A DNA stretch of 64,000 nt from an uncultured Saprospiraceae bacterium (GTDB lineage: Bacteria; Bacteroidota; Bacteroidia; Chitinophagales; Saprospiraceae). Where the stretch lies: NCBI GenBank assembly GCA_938015435.1, contig CALLPN010000020.1:62001-126000 (forward strand), read 5' to 3'. Below, in pieces: positions 47,705-55,348 of the stretch (position 1 is its first letter; each line of letters opens with the position of its first letter). The position numbers and the translations under genes are program-made. The notes below the pieces were generated by a model. The model saw only the letters and a list, made by a program, of their open reading frames with translations, had not been told where the DNA came from and made no database searches.

Positions 47705-49258
47705 TTATCCTTCCATTCGGATTTCGTCTTCGGCGCCATCGTAAAACTTATATTGAAATAAGTCGTAGTCATTATTCTGAGCTACAGAGATCCATTTCTT
47801 GTATTTCTTCCACCATCTCATACGTAGACTCGGAAAACCTTGTCGGATGTAAGCGTATACAAAAGGGTGAGTCTCAAGCTTTATTTTACTGGCAGGTCTA
47901 GTCTCTAGAATGAAATTGATATCACGTTCGATAGAGTCAGTTACCAATACTGATGGCGTACTTACACCAGTACCAGAGCATACAGGACATTTTTCGCTTG
48001 TATCTATTTTTACTTCAGGTCTTACCCTCTGACGAGTGATTTGCATCAGACCAAACTTACTAAGTGGGAGTATAGTATGCTGAGCTCGATCTCCCTCCAT
48101 GTATTTTTTCATGGCTTGGAACAATCTAGTTTTGTGCTCCGACTTACGTACATCGATAAAATCAATAATAATCAGTCCACCAATATCACGTAATCTCAAT
48201 TGACGTGCTATCTCTTCAGCAGACTCCATGTTAACGGCCATTGCGGCGTCTTCTTGGCTACGTTTTACCATTTTGGGCCCACTGTTGACATCTATCACGT
48301 GCATGGCCTCAGTGCTCTCTAAAACGATGTACGCGCCACTTGACATAGTACTCGTTTTACCAAAACTCGCTTTGATCTGTTTGGTCACACCATGTTCATC
48401 GAATATAGGTCTCGCTCCAGTAAAGTGCTTAAGTATCTTGACCTTATTAGCGTCTATAGATTTGAGATATTCTTTAAGTCCAGTATATACATCTTTATCA
48501 TCGGTCACGATAGATGTAAAGTCGTCCGTTAAGATGTCTCTAATAATAGTAGTTGTTTTATCGAGCTCACTAAGTAGTTTCTTAGGCTTTTTGGCATTTC
48601 GTAATTCGTGATAGATTTGCTTCCATTTCTCATTAAGTTCGCTAATTTCTGAGTGTAAGTCTGCTACTTGCTTACCCTTTGCAGCAGTACGTACGATTAC
48701 ACCAAAATTTTTAGGCTTGATACTACCAATCAGTAGTTTGAGTCTTTTTCTTTCCTCAGGATCAGAGATCTTCTTAGAGATCGCTATCGTTTCAGAAAAT
48801 GGTGTCAATACGATGAATCTTCCAGGTACTGTGATTTCACAGCTTAGTCTTGGCCCTTTAGTCGAGATAGGCTCCTTAAGGATCTGAACGAGTACGTGTT
48901 CATGCTTATTGAATACGTTATCGATTTTTCCACCCTTAGGATTATCCGGCTCATTCTCAAAGTTATCAAGGCGATGAGTATTCACTTTATTATTTTCAAC
49001 AGTCATCGTATACTTAGTCAATGACTTGATCTGAGGCCCAAGATCAGTATAATGAAGAAAGGCATCTTTACGATGTCCAATATCTACAAAGGCTGCATTC
49101 AATCCTGGCATCATCTTTCGGATACTTCCTAGAAAAATATCACCTACGGCGAATGTATCCTTTGTCTTTTCTGTATGGATCTCTATCAATTTAGCATTCT
49201 CTATTAATGCTATTTCTACCTCTGTTGGAGAGGTGCTAATAATTAATTCTTTAGACAC
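47705..49258 (-). CDS. rng: Ribonuclease G/E family endoribonuclease
   Basis: 517 aa. N-terminal S1 RNA-binding domain (about residues 38-130, VGDIFLGSIRKMMPGLNAAFVDIG). Catalytic region with GGLIIIDFIDVRKSEHK holding the metal-binding Asp pair, and a zinc-link pair CPVCSG near residue 421. Length matches RNase G, without the RNase E scaffold tail. Single-strand, 5'-end-dependent cleavage of rRNA precursors and mRNA. It is last in a minus-strand series with HU, a TPR lipoprotein and a 31-aa basic protein, but separated by a 940-bp hairpin-rich gap. Confidence 0.93.
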   Translation of the reverse strand: MSKELIISTSPTEVEIALIENAKLIEIHTEKTKDTFAVGDIFLGSIRKMMPGLNAAFVDIGHRKDAFLHYTDLGPQIKSLTKYTMTVENNKVNTHRLDNFENEPDNPKGGKIDNVFNKHEHVLVQILKEPISTKGPRLSCEITVPGRFIVLTPFSETIAISKKISDPEERKRLKLLIGSIKPKNFGVIVRTAAKGKQVADLHSEISELNEKWKQIYHELRNAKKPKKLLSELDKTTTIIRDILTDDFTSIVTDDKDVYTGLKEYLKSIDANKVKILKHFTGARPIFDEHGVTKQIKASFGKTSTMSSGAYIVLESTEAMHVIDVNSGPKMVKRSQEDAAMAVNMESAEEIARQLRLRDIGGLIIIDFIDVRKSEHKTRLFQAMKKYMEGDRAQHTILPLSKFGLMQITRQRVRPEVKIDTSEKCPVCSGTGVSTPSVLVTDSIERDINFILETRPASKIKLETHPFVYAYIRQGFPSLRMRWWKKYKKWISVAQNNDYDLFQYKFYDGAEDEIRMEG

Positions 49259-50198
49259 TATATATATGTTTGTAGCCCACCATATATCGTATATAGTGCA
49301 GCTTTTAACATAATCATCTAGAGTTTAAAACTTTAACTAGGAGTGACGCTGGTAACAGAGGATATATCTGGGGAAAATATTTCTTGTTAATAATAGATTC
49401 AGCTTGTAGAGAGCTATTCGGTTTTTCTTTGGTTGAAGTATCTGTGAGGTTTAGTCTTTTGGACTTTCGTGTTTCTTATTTAAGTTACACTGATGGACTT
49501 CTCAATTATAATCTTTTACTTGATTTCTCTACGGTTTTTCTAGTTAGCTTGTTTTAATGTTTTAGTAGACTATGTTTATTAAAAAAAAATCAACTGGGGT
49601 AGTAGAGCGAATCATATCATACTCCAGTAATAAATGCTCTCATGAGCTATATAAAAGGTTCTTCAGGGATGAAATTTGAAAAAGCATCCAAGAAGATATA
49701 TAAGAAAGTCTCGTGATCAGAATGTTTGATTATGATCCTGACTGAAAGAACTTTCAGAAAATGTCTATGATCAGCGTTCACTGCACAAACAATAAAAAGT
49801 CTACGTATTCAAAATAGACTCTTGATGAAACGAGCATGATTATCCAAAGTGGTCAATCATGATTAATATCTTTTAGTATTGGACAGATGTCCAATGCTGT
49901 GAAGCCATAATAGCTTCAATATGCTTGCAAAGGTAATCCAAAAAGCCTACCAATCTATAAATATCTTATCTGTAACCCTATCGCATGATCTCTGAGTAGA
50001 TTAAAACCTACTCAAATGTTCCGTAAAGTCAGGCAACAGCCTACGGTCAAACATTCATTAGCATGTATTAAAATGCAATCAGAAGTACAGATAGATAGAT
50101 TTATTTATAAGACCTATCTATAAACACAGAAAGCTGAATAGACTATTAAAAGCCATATTCAGCGTTCTGTTAAATCACTAAAAGTGGATTAGTAGTTA
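49259..50198 (-). other. 940-bp gap with an unusual series of hairpins upstream of rng
   Basis: No open frame of note. Between 49593 and 50170 I count at least nine stems: 49593-49628 (8 bp), 49636-49647, 49742-49757 (CTGAAAG/CTTTCAG), 49798-49820, 49835-49861 (CATGATT/AATCATG), 49878-49895 (ATTGGAC/GTCCAAT), 49900-49918 (TGAAGC/GCTTCA), 49993-50014 (TGAGTAG/CTACTCA), 50126-50170 (14 of 15 pairs, GCTGAATA/TATTCAGC core). None has a T-run of terminator quality. The part from 49259 to about 49590 is plain. Confidence 0.7.
49928..49935 (-). promoter_or_regulatory. Candidate -7 box (TACCTTTG) for rng
   Basis: On the minus strand it reads TACCTTTG, a TAnnTTTG match. A TTG lies 15 bases upstream, slightly close for a -33 box. 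Use of this site would give rng a leader of roughly 660 bases containing seven of the hairpins described above. Confidence 0.35.
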
Positions 50199-50294
50199 CT
50201 ACTTACCCTTCTTCTTGTGTCTGTTTTTTCTAAGTCTCTTTTTACGCTTGTGCGTAGCTATCTTATGTCTTTTTCTTTTTTTACCGCAAGGCAT
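50199..50294 (-). CDS. 31-aa highly basic conserved protein, probably ribosome-associated
   Basis: ATG (50292-50294) to TAG. Starts MPCGKKRKRHKIATHKRKKR; 20 of 31 residues are Lys, Arg or His. I recall near-identical short ORFs across Bacteroidota; a novel small ribosomal protein (called bL38) was described for Flavobacterium, and this could be that or a similar one, which I cannot confirm here. It lies 25 bp after the TPR lipoprotein gene in the same direction, so is probably in the HU operon. Confidence 0.8.
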   Translation of the reverse strand: MPCGKKRKRHKIATHKRKKRLRKNRHKKKGK

Positions 50295-50319
50295 ATGTTT
50301 TACTTTATAGTGTTACAAA

Positions 50320-51099
50320 TTAATTGCATTTAGCTGCATACTTCTGCGCATTAGCTGCATCATTCTTAGCTTCGTAAGCTTGTGCTAGCAGACAGTTAGA
50401 AGTATTATTTTCAGAATCGATTCCCACTGCTACCAGTAGTCTTTCGATTGCTCTATCCATTTGATTGGTCCTAATCGCTAGTTTAGCTAGCTGATTGATG
50501 ACTTTAACGCTCTTTGGGTTGTCTTCGTTCAATTTACGTAACATCATTATCCCTTCCATTGGACTGGTCACCGGATTCTCAACAAAGCATAATGCTTTAT
50601 TGATCTGGTGATCCATGTTTTCAGGATTGATAGACATTGCTGATTCGAATGCTGTGATTGCATGCGTAGAGGCATAATCTCTAAACTTCTCCTCTTTCGA
50701 AGACTTAACACCGAGTAGATAACTTGTTCCAGCTATACTCCAGCTTTCTTCTGTTCCCTCTATCTTGGCGATTTCTTCTGCATAATGTCCAGCTACGATA
50801 GGTTGCCCTACTTCGTACCATGTACTTGACAGTCTTTTGCTAAGGTTTATCCTAGCGTCATCCGTATTTGCGCTTTTCAACTCTACGTTTAGAGCCTCTA
50901 TGATAGACATCTGCTCTTTGGTAAGAGTTTTCTTGACATCTAGCATTATGTTTTGAATACTTGTGGCTTCCATATTGAGAGCCCTCGATTGGTCAGCTTT
51001 CTTGATGCCTTCAGTCTTCGTATCACACCCAAAATAAAGTACTGAGAATGCCAATACTGCAATGATGATCGAACTAAATTGAGTCTTATTAAGCGCCAT
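50320..51099 (-). CDS. TPR lipoprotein
   Basis: 259 aa. N-terminal hydrophobic segment (about 9-24) followed by LYFGC, a plausible lipobox with Cys25. Helical, TPR-like repeats follow (AITAFESAMSINPENMDHQINKAL, DRAIERLLVAVGIDSENN), ending with ANAQKYAAKCN. The family is regularly found beside HU and rng in Bacteroidota. Starts 10 bp after the HU gene. Function unknown; likely an envelope scaffold. Confidence 0.82.
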   Translation of the reverse strand: MALNKTQFSSIIIAVLAFSVLYFGCDTKTEGIKKADQSRALNMEATSIQNIMLDVKKTLTKEQMSIIEALNVELKSANTDDARINLSKRLSSTWYEVGQPIVAGHYAEEIAKIEGTEESWSIAGTSYLLGVKSSKEEKFRDYASTHAITAFESAMSINPENMDHQINKALCFVENPVTSPMEGIMMLRKLNEDNPKSVKVINQLAKLAIRTNQMDRAIERLLVAVGIDSENNTSNCLLAQAYEAKNDAANAQKYAAKCN

Positions 51100-51109
51100 G
51101 TATATTCGT

Positions 51110-51421
51110 TTAATCTATTTTCTCTTCGTCTGGAAGACTATTTACATTTTGTTTTACCTGCTCTACAAATATTTTAGCAGGCTTAAATGAAGGTATATAG
51201 TGCTCTGGAATCTCTATTGCTTCATTTTTCTTGATATGTCTACCTATCTTCTTTGCTCTCTTTTTGATCACGAAAGAACCAAATCCTCTTACATACACAT
51301 TTTCACCAGTAGAAAGCGAACTTTTCACCTCTTTAAAAAACATCTCTAGAGTCACTAACACATCTACTTTAGGAACTCCTGTTTTTTCAGATATTATTGC
51401 TACTAAATCAGCCTTTCTCAT
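51110..51421 (-). CDS. HU/IHF-family DNA-binding protein
   Basis: 103 aa. Matches the HU fold from residue 1 (MRKADLVAIISEKTGVPK), with the beta-arm signature VYVRGFGSFVIKKRAKKIGR near residues 42-61 and IPSFKPAKIF. Has a short acidic tail (SLPDEEKID). Nucleoid-associated protein that bends DNA. First gene of a minus-strand operon with the TPR lipoprotein and 31-aa protein. Confidence 0.93.
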   Translation of the reverse strand: MRKADLVAIISEKTGVPKVDVLVTLEMFFKEVKSSLSTGENVYVRGFGSFVIKKRAKKIGRHIKKNEAIEIPEHYIPSFKPAKIFVEQVKQNVNSLPDEEKID

Positions 51422-51735
51422 CGCTCTTACTGTTTGATTATTAATTAATTATGAAAATATTTCTTCAAAAGTGAGGCAAATTTCGCAAAATATTAGAACT
51501 AAGGAAGCTTTTGCATTTATTTTTTGCTCTTAAAGGCATAATTTATTCTATTTAACTCATTCATTTACAAATGATTAATGATAATAATTTACATATGTAA
51601 GGGTGTAATATGTCTTTATGTAAATATAAAAGATATATAGACCCTCGAATCTCATATTGATACTCATAAAATTCAGTGTTAAAGTCAATAGTATCGTAGA
51701 ATCTATTGGGTGGGGATTACTTTAATGCTAAAAGG

Positions 51736-51743
51736 TATATTTG
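51736..51743 (+). promoter_or_regulatory. Candidate -7 box (TATATTTG) for yicC
   Basis: Exact TAnnTTTG, 23 bases before the ATG at 51766, which it supports over an upstream in-frame ATG at 51706. The rest of the 344-bp divergent gap (51422-51765) shows no other feature. Confidence 0.45.
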
Positions 51744-51765
51744 CATAAATTATCACACAGATCTT

Positions 51766-52641
51766 ATGGTTTTATCAATGACAGGCTTTGGACAAGCTCA
51801 AGAGGTAGTAGGAAATCAAAAATTTTCCTTAGAACTGAAATCGCTTAACGGTAAAGCGACAGATATTCGTCTCAAAGTCCCATCTTACTACAAAGACAAG
51901 GAGATGATAGTCAGACGTACATTGCTCAAGGGAGCCATGAGGGGTAAAATAGAGGCGAATCTATCTATAGCCTCAGATGCTGGAGATGATGAGTTTGGTA
52001 TCAATGCAGTGCTGTATAAAAAATACTTTAATGAGCTTCTAGGAATACATCAATCCCTTGATGCATCTACAGGAGATCTAGCGACAGCTATTTTACGTAT
52101 ACCTAATGTAGTATCCAGTAGAGATGAGGAGATATCGGATGACGAATGGAAAGTAGTAGAGTCAATTATGGAAAAAGCGATCAAAGCGCTTAATGGATTC
52201 CGAGCAGATGAAGGTAAAGCGATGTATAAAGATCTTATGGGTAGTAGAAATATTATCGCAGAAGCTCTTCCTAAGATAACACCATTCGAAGAAGAGAGAA
52301 TCGAAAGACTCAAAGAAAGGTTAAATAGAAACCTCAATGAGTTTAAGCAAAGTGATTCTGTAGATCAAAATAGATTTGAACAAGAGATGATCTACTATCT
52401 AGAAAAACTAGATATCAATGAAGAAAAAGTAAGACTAGCTCAACATTGTGTTTACTTCGAAGAGGTAATCAATAATAGTGATCTTCAAAAAGGAAAGAAG
52501 TTATCTTTCATAGCTCAAGAGATGGGTCGTGAGATTAATACTCTTGGTGCTAAAGCACAACATTCAGAGATGCAGCAAGTAGTTGTAACAATGAAGGAAG
52601 CACTCGAAAAAATTAAGGAGCAAGTACTAAATATAGTATAA
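51766..52641 (+). CDS. yicC: YicC-family endoribonuclease
   Basis: 291 aa from ATG (51766). Starts MVLSMTGFGQAQ, the invariant opening of YicC; the middle has LKSLNGKATDIRLKVPSYY and the end EMGREINTLGAKAQHSEMQQVVVTMKEALEKIKEQVLNI. Hexameric metal-dependent RNA endonuclease in E. coli and B. subtilis. Followed 45 bp later by gmk, a very common pairing; together with apaG they form one operon. Confidence 0.92.
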   Translation: MVLSMTGFGQAQEVVGNQKFSLELKSLNGKATDIRLKVPSYYKDKEMIVRRTLLKGAMRGKIEANLSIASDAGDDEFGINAVLYKKYFNELLGIHQSLDASTGDLATAILRIPNVVSSRDEEISDDEWKVVESIMEKAIKALNGFRADEGKAMYKDLMGSRNIIAEALPKITPFEEERIERLKERLNRNLNEFKQSDSVDQNRFEQEMIYYLEKLDINEEKVRLAQHCVYFEEVINNSDLQKGKKLSFIAQEMGREINTLGAKAQHSEMQQVVVTMKEALEKIKEQVLNIV

Positions 52642-52686
52642 TCGAGTGCATTAATTGATAAGATTTTGAAGTAGAAATGGCATAAA

Positions 52687-53286
52687 ATGAGCGCTAGAGG
52701 ATTTAAAGGAAAGATGGTAATATTTACTGCACCGAGTGGAGCAGGTAAGACTACTATTGTACGTCACTTACTTAAAAGGTATAAAAATCAAATTGGTTTC
52801 TCTACTTCTGCTACTACAAGAGTGATGCGTGATCATGAGATAGATGGCAAGGATTATTATTTTTTGACCGCAGAGAAGTTTCGCCAAAAAATTTCGGAAG
52901 GTGCATTCGCAGAATATGAAGAGGTATACCAAGATCAATTTTATGGAACACTAAAGTCAGAGATAGAACGTATTTGGTCATTAGGAAAGCACATCATATT
53001 TGATATGGAAGTTAAAGGTGCGACTAACATAAAGAACATGTATGCTGATGATTGTCTTGCAGTATTTATCAAGCCGCCATCTTTTAGCATCTTAGTAGAA
53101 AGACTTAAGAATAGAAAATCAGAAACACAAAGCAGTCTTACTAAGAGAATAGCAAGAATGAAAAAAGAGCTTTCGTACGAATCGTCTTTTGATAAAGTAC
53201 TGGTCAATGACTTATTAGCAGTGGCGTGCAAGGAAGCGGAAATAATGATAGAATTATTCCTCAATATCTCTGAAGAGGAAGAATAG
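52687..53286 (+). CDS. gmk: Guanylate kinase
   Basis: 199 aa. Converts GMP and ATP to GDP and ADP. P-loop FTAPSGAGKTTIVRHLL near residues 13-29, GMP-binding region SATTRVMRDHEIDGKDYYF near 40-58, EEVYQDQFYGT, and lid RLKNRKSETQSSLTKRIARM. Normal length, all motifs present. Middle gene of the yicC-gmk-apaG run. Confidence 0.95.
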   Translation: MSARGFKGKMVIFTAPSGAGKTTIVRHLLKRYKNQIGFSTSATTRVMRDHEIDGKDYYFLTAEKFRQKISEGAFAEYEEVYQDQFYGTLKSEIERIWSLGKHIIFDMEVKGATNIKNMYADDCLAVFIKPPSFSILVERLKNRKSETQSSLTKRIARMKKELSYESSFDKVLVNDLLAVACKEAEIMIELFLNISEEEE

Positions 53287-53307
53287 TTGTTAATTTTGGG
53301 AAAGGAT

Positions 53308-53694
53308 ATGATCTGGCAGACTACTAACGGAATTACAATAGAAATCGCTTCAAGATTTGAAGAGGGGCATTCGCAACCTACGAATAAAAAATTTGTACAC
53401 AGTTACCAAGTAAATATTATTAACGACAATGATCACGCTGTTCAGTTACTAAGAAGACATTGGTTTATTCACGACTCTGATCAAACGATCCGTGAGGTAG
53501 AAGGGGATGGGGTCATAGGAGTACAACCTATTATCAAACCAGAGGGTAATCATACCTATATGTCATGGAGCGTATTGCAAACAGCTATTGGCAAAATGAG
53601 CGGTAACTATTCGATGCTCAATCTAGAGACTCAAAAAGAGTATAAGGTAGAAATACCTGAATTTCCTCTTGTAGCAAATTTTAAACTTAATTAA
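53308..53694 (+). CDS. apaG: ApaG domain protein
   Basis: 128 aa from the ATG at 53308, preceded by AAAGGA; a TTG start at 53287, right after the gmk stop, would add seven residues without family support. Single ApaG/FBOX-associated beta-sandwich: FVHSYQVNIINDNDHAVQLLRRHWFI, then VQPIIKPEGNHTYMSW and MSGNYSML. Linked to divalent metal and diadenosine-polyphosphate metabolism in other bacteria. Last gene of the operon. Confidence 0.92.
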   Translation: MIWQTTNGITIEIASRFEEGHSQPTNKKFVHSYQVNIINDNDHAVQLLRRHWFIHDSDQTIREVEGDGVIGVQPIIKPEGNHTYMSWSVLQTAIGKMSGNYSMLNLETQKEYKVEIPEFPLVANFKLN

Positions 53695-53760
53695 AAAGTA
53701 ACGATTTTATCTTGATGAATATGAGATCGCTAGTCATTGGTGATTCTAATATTTGTGGTG

Positions 53761-53818
53761 CCTGCTACTAAAGTAGACAGGGACATTAGGCGATAACTTT
53801 GTTTGGTATCCCTAATGT
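53761..53818. repeat. Two adjacent hairpins after apaG
   Basis: CCTGCTACT, loop AA, AGTAG-a-CAGG (53761-53781), then ACATTAGG / CCTAATGT (53783-53818) with a 20-base loop. No T-run. They lie 65 bases past the apaG stop. The whole gap 53695-54235 has no open frame of note. Confidence 0.6.
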
Positions 53819-53900
53819 TACCTTGAATTCATTCGAAGTTGAAACACTACTCGATGAAGGAGGGGCTTTCTTTGATTTCGTTTTACTTAATTGTTTAGCA

Positions 53901-53962
53901 AAGTACTTCTGCTCATCAATCTCTTTTTACAATTGAGTTTACCGATCAGAAAAGTGGTACTT
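53901..53962. repeat. Hairpin element B, copy 1
   Basis: AAGTAC + TTCTG + CTCATCAATC + inner CTC..GAG + ACCGATCA + GAA + GTACTT. The two conserved blocks, CTCATCAATC and ACCGATCA, are 29 bases apart start to start, the same as in copies 2 and 3, and the outer stem AAGTAC/GTACTT is specific to this copy. Confidence 0.7.
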
Positions 53963-54057
53963 ACTTCAAAAAAATGGCGAAGTGATCAGTAGCTTGTAAA
54001 GATTGCTGAGCACAAGCTTTTGGAATGAAATGAGTAAGAATGAAAACATGATTCTTC

Positions 54058-54130
54058 AAGGAGTATTTCTGCTCATCAATCTCTCTTAAGAATCGAGCTC
54101 ACCGATCAGAAACGGAAATACTGAGTCCTT
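54058..54130. repeat. Hairpin element B, copy 2
   Basis: Same core as copy 1 with inner CTC..GAG; outer stems are AAGGA/TCCTT and GTATTTC/GAAATAC, unlike copy 1 in sequence but again paired. About 105 bases downstream of the gldB stop. Confidence 0.7.
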
Positions 54131-54183
54131 CTGTAAAATTGAGAAAAAATCACATTATCGTAGTAAAGTTAATGCAAGCTTCG

Positions 54184-54235
54184 AAACACTGCCTGACTTC
54201 GTTTTCAACGTGTTGTTTCTAAGAAAAAGCCGCGC
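54184..54235 (-). repeat. Stop-proximal hairpin element after gldB, related to the rng element
   Basis: Begins directly at the gldB stop. On the minus strand it holds CTTTTTCTTAGAAA-type and AACAC..GTGTT stems, and shares CGAAGTCAGGCAGTGTTT (rng copy GCGAAGTCAGACAGTGTTTT) and AACACGTTGA with the rng element, in swapped order. Confidence 0.6.
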
Positions 54236-55288
54236 TTATCTCGGTTTATATTTACTCTCCTCCAAAAATTTCTGAGCATCAGTATATGCTATTAAATCTT
54301 GCATTGTAGCTTTTGGATTTCTTTGCATATATTTTTTTACGATCTGCCATCCCATATAATTTGCTGTACGACCAGGGGCGTTTGTAGGCATGCCTGGTGA
54401 GTTGGGACTTGGGCTGAGATACTTATTGATAGACATCATATTGGTCTCATAGAATAGCTCTTGATCGAAGAAAAATGTCCACATCGCAAGTTCATTTTCT
54501 TTAGCCCATTGCATCTGATCCGTAGTGTATTCCATGATGATACTATCATGCTTTTCAGGTAATAAGTGATCAAGGATATACAATCTTTTTCCATTGTGAA
54601 TCATATGATCGATCATACGGACACCGTTTGCGTTTCCGATCTGATCATCCACGAGTATCTCAATTGTCTTTTTGACAAGATGCTCTTTGTTAAATGATCT
54701 AGTGAGATATGTTGAGAAACTTGGATTCTGTGGATCGATGCGCTTGTATGGATATTCATCACCAAGAAATAAATCTAGACTTACTCCCAGCGCATTAGAT
54801 TCGTCATCATCTGGCAATAAAAATCTCTGATAATTAAATCCAGTATTCATAGTATAGACGTTGGCTATATCAGCTTCTGGAAAGTAATGGTGGAAGTATC
54901 TGTAAGCCTCTGTATACTCGTCCTTGATATCAGACATGTCACCATAGATAAGGCCAATAGTATCTTGAAGGTTTTGGAAAAAGGGATCTCTCAAAAATGC
55001 TCCTAATCGTAATGCGATAGTATCACGATTACGAGATGCCGTAAATGGATTGAGGGTACCAAAATACAGTGTGGCTGCTGCTGGATACTTATCCATAACT
55101 ACATCTAATTCGTAGCTAAGTTTGTTAGTGTCCATATTGGAAACAATCTCGTCTAGTCTGATGATATCGAACTCTACCTCAATATCACTGACGTCTGGAT
55201 GTACTTCTTTGATGTCACTTTGGCAACTCGTAATTAGAGATATAATTGCAAATAATGTTACTAGGATTAGGGTATTTTGTTTTTTCAT
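54236..55288 (-). CDS. gldB: Gliding-motility lipoprotein GldB
   Basis: 350 aa. Lipoprotein signal with SLITSC (Cys22). The body matches GldB in length and pattern: FDIIRLDEIVSNMD early, YFHHYFPEADIANVYTMNTGFNYQ in the middle, LGVSLDLFLGDEYPYKRI, and a C-terminal PGRTANYMGWQIVKKYMQRNP. Required for gliding in Flavobacterium; a DUF2268-like metallopeptidase fold has been suggested. Follows uvrC by 56 bp in the same direction, with a hairpin element between. Confidence 0.88.
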   Translation of the reverse strand: MKKQNTLILVTLFAIISLITSCQSDIKEVHPDVSDIEVEFDIIRLDEIVSNMDTNKLSYELDVVMDKYPAAATLYFGTLNPFTASRNRDTIALRLGAFLRDPFFQNLQDTIGLIYGDMSDIKDEYTEAYRYFHHYFPEADIANVYTMNTGFNYQRFLLPDDDESNALGVSLDLFLGDEYPYKRIDPQNPSFSTYLTRSFNKEHLVKKTIEILVDDQIGNANGVRMIDHMIHNGKRLYILDHLLPEKHDSIIMEYTTDQMQWAKENELAMWTFFFDQELFYETNMMSINKYLSPSPNSPGMPTNAPGRTANYMGWQIVKKYMQRNPKATMQDLIAYTDAQKFLEESKYKPR

Positions 55289-55307
55289 TTCTTTTTTCTA
55301 AGTAGAT

Positions 55308-55348
55308 GTGCTCATCAATCTTTCCCTTTGGTCAAGCTTACCGATCAC
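55308..55348. repeat. Hairpin element B, copy 3, overlapping the uvrC stop codon
   Basis: Core CTCATCAATC and ACCGATCA at the same 29-base spacing as copies 1 and 2. Inner stem is CTT/AAG where the others have CTC/GAG; outer is GTG/CAC where others have TTCTG/CAGAA. The uvrC stop (TGA, 55345-55347) is inside the element. Confidence 0.7.

Noticed and set aside
49259-50198. Integron attC array or tRNA cluster
   Set aside because: Stems differ in spacing and lack attC core sites and tRNA arms; no integrase gene is near.
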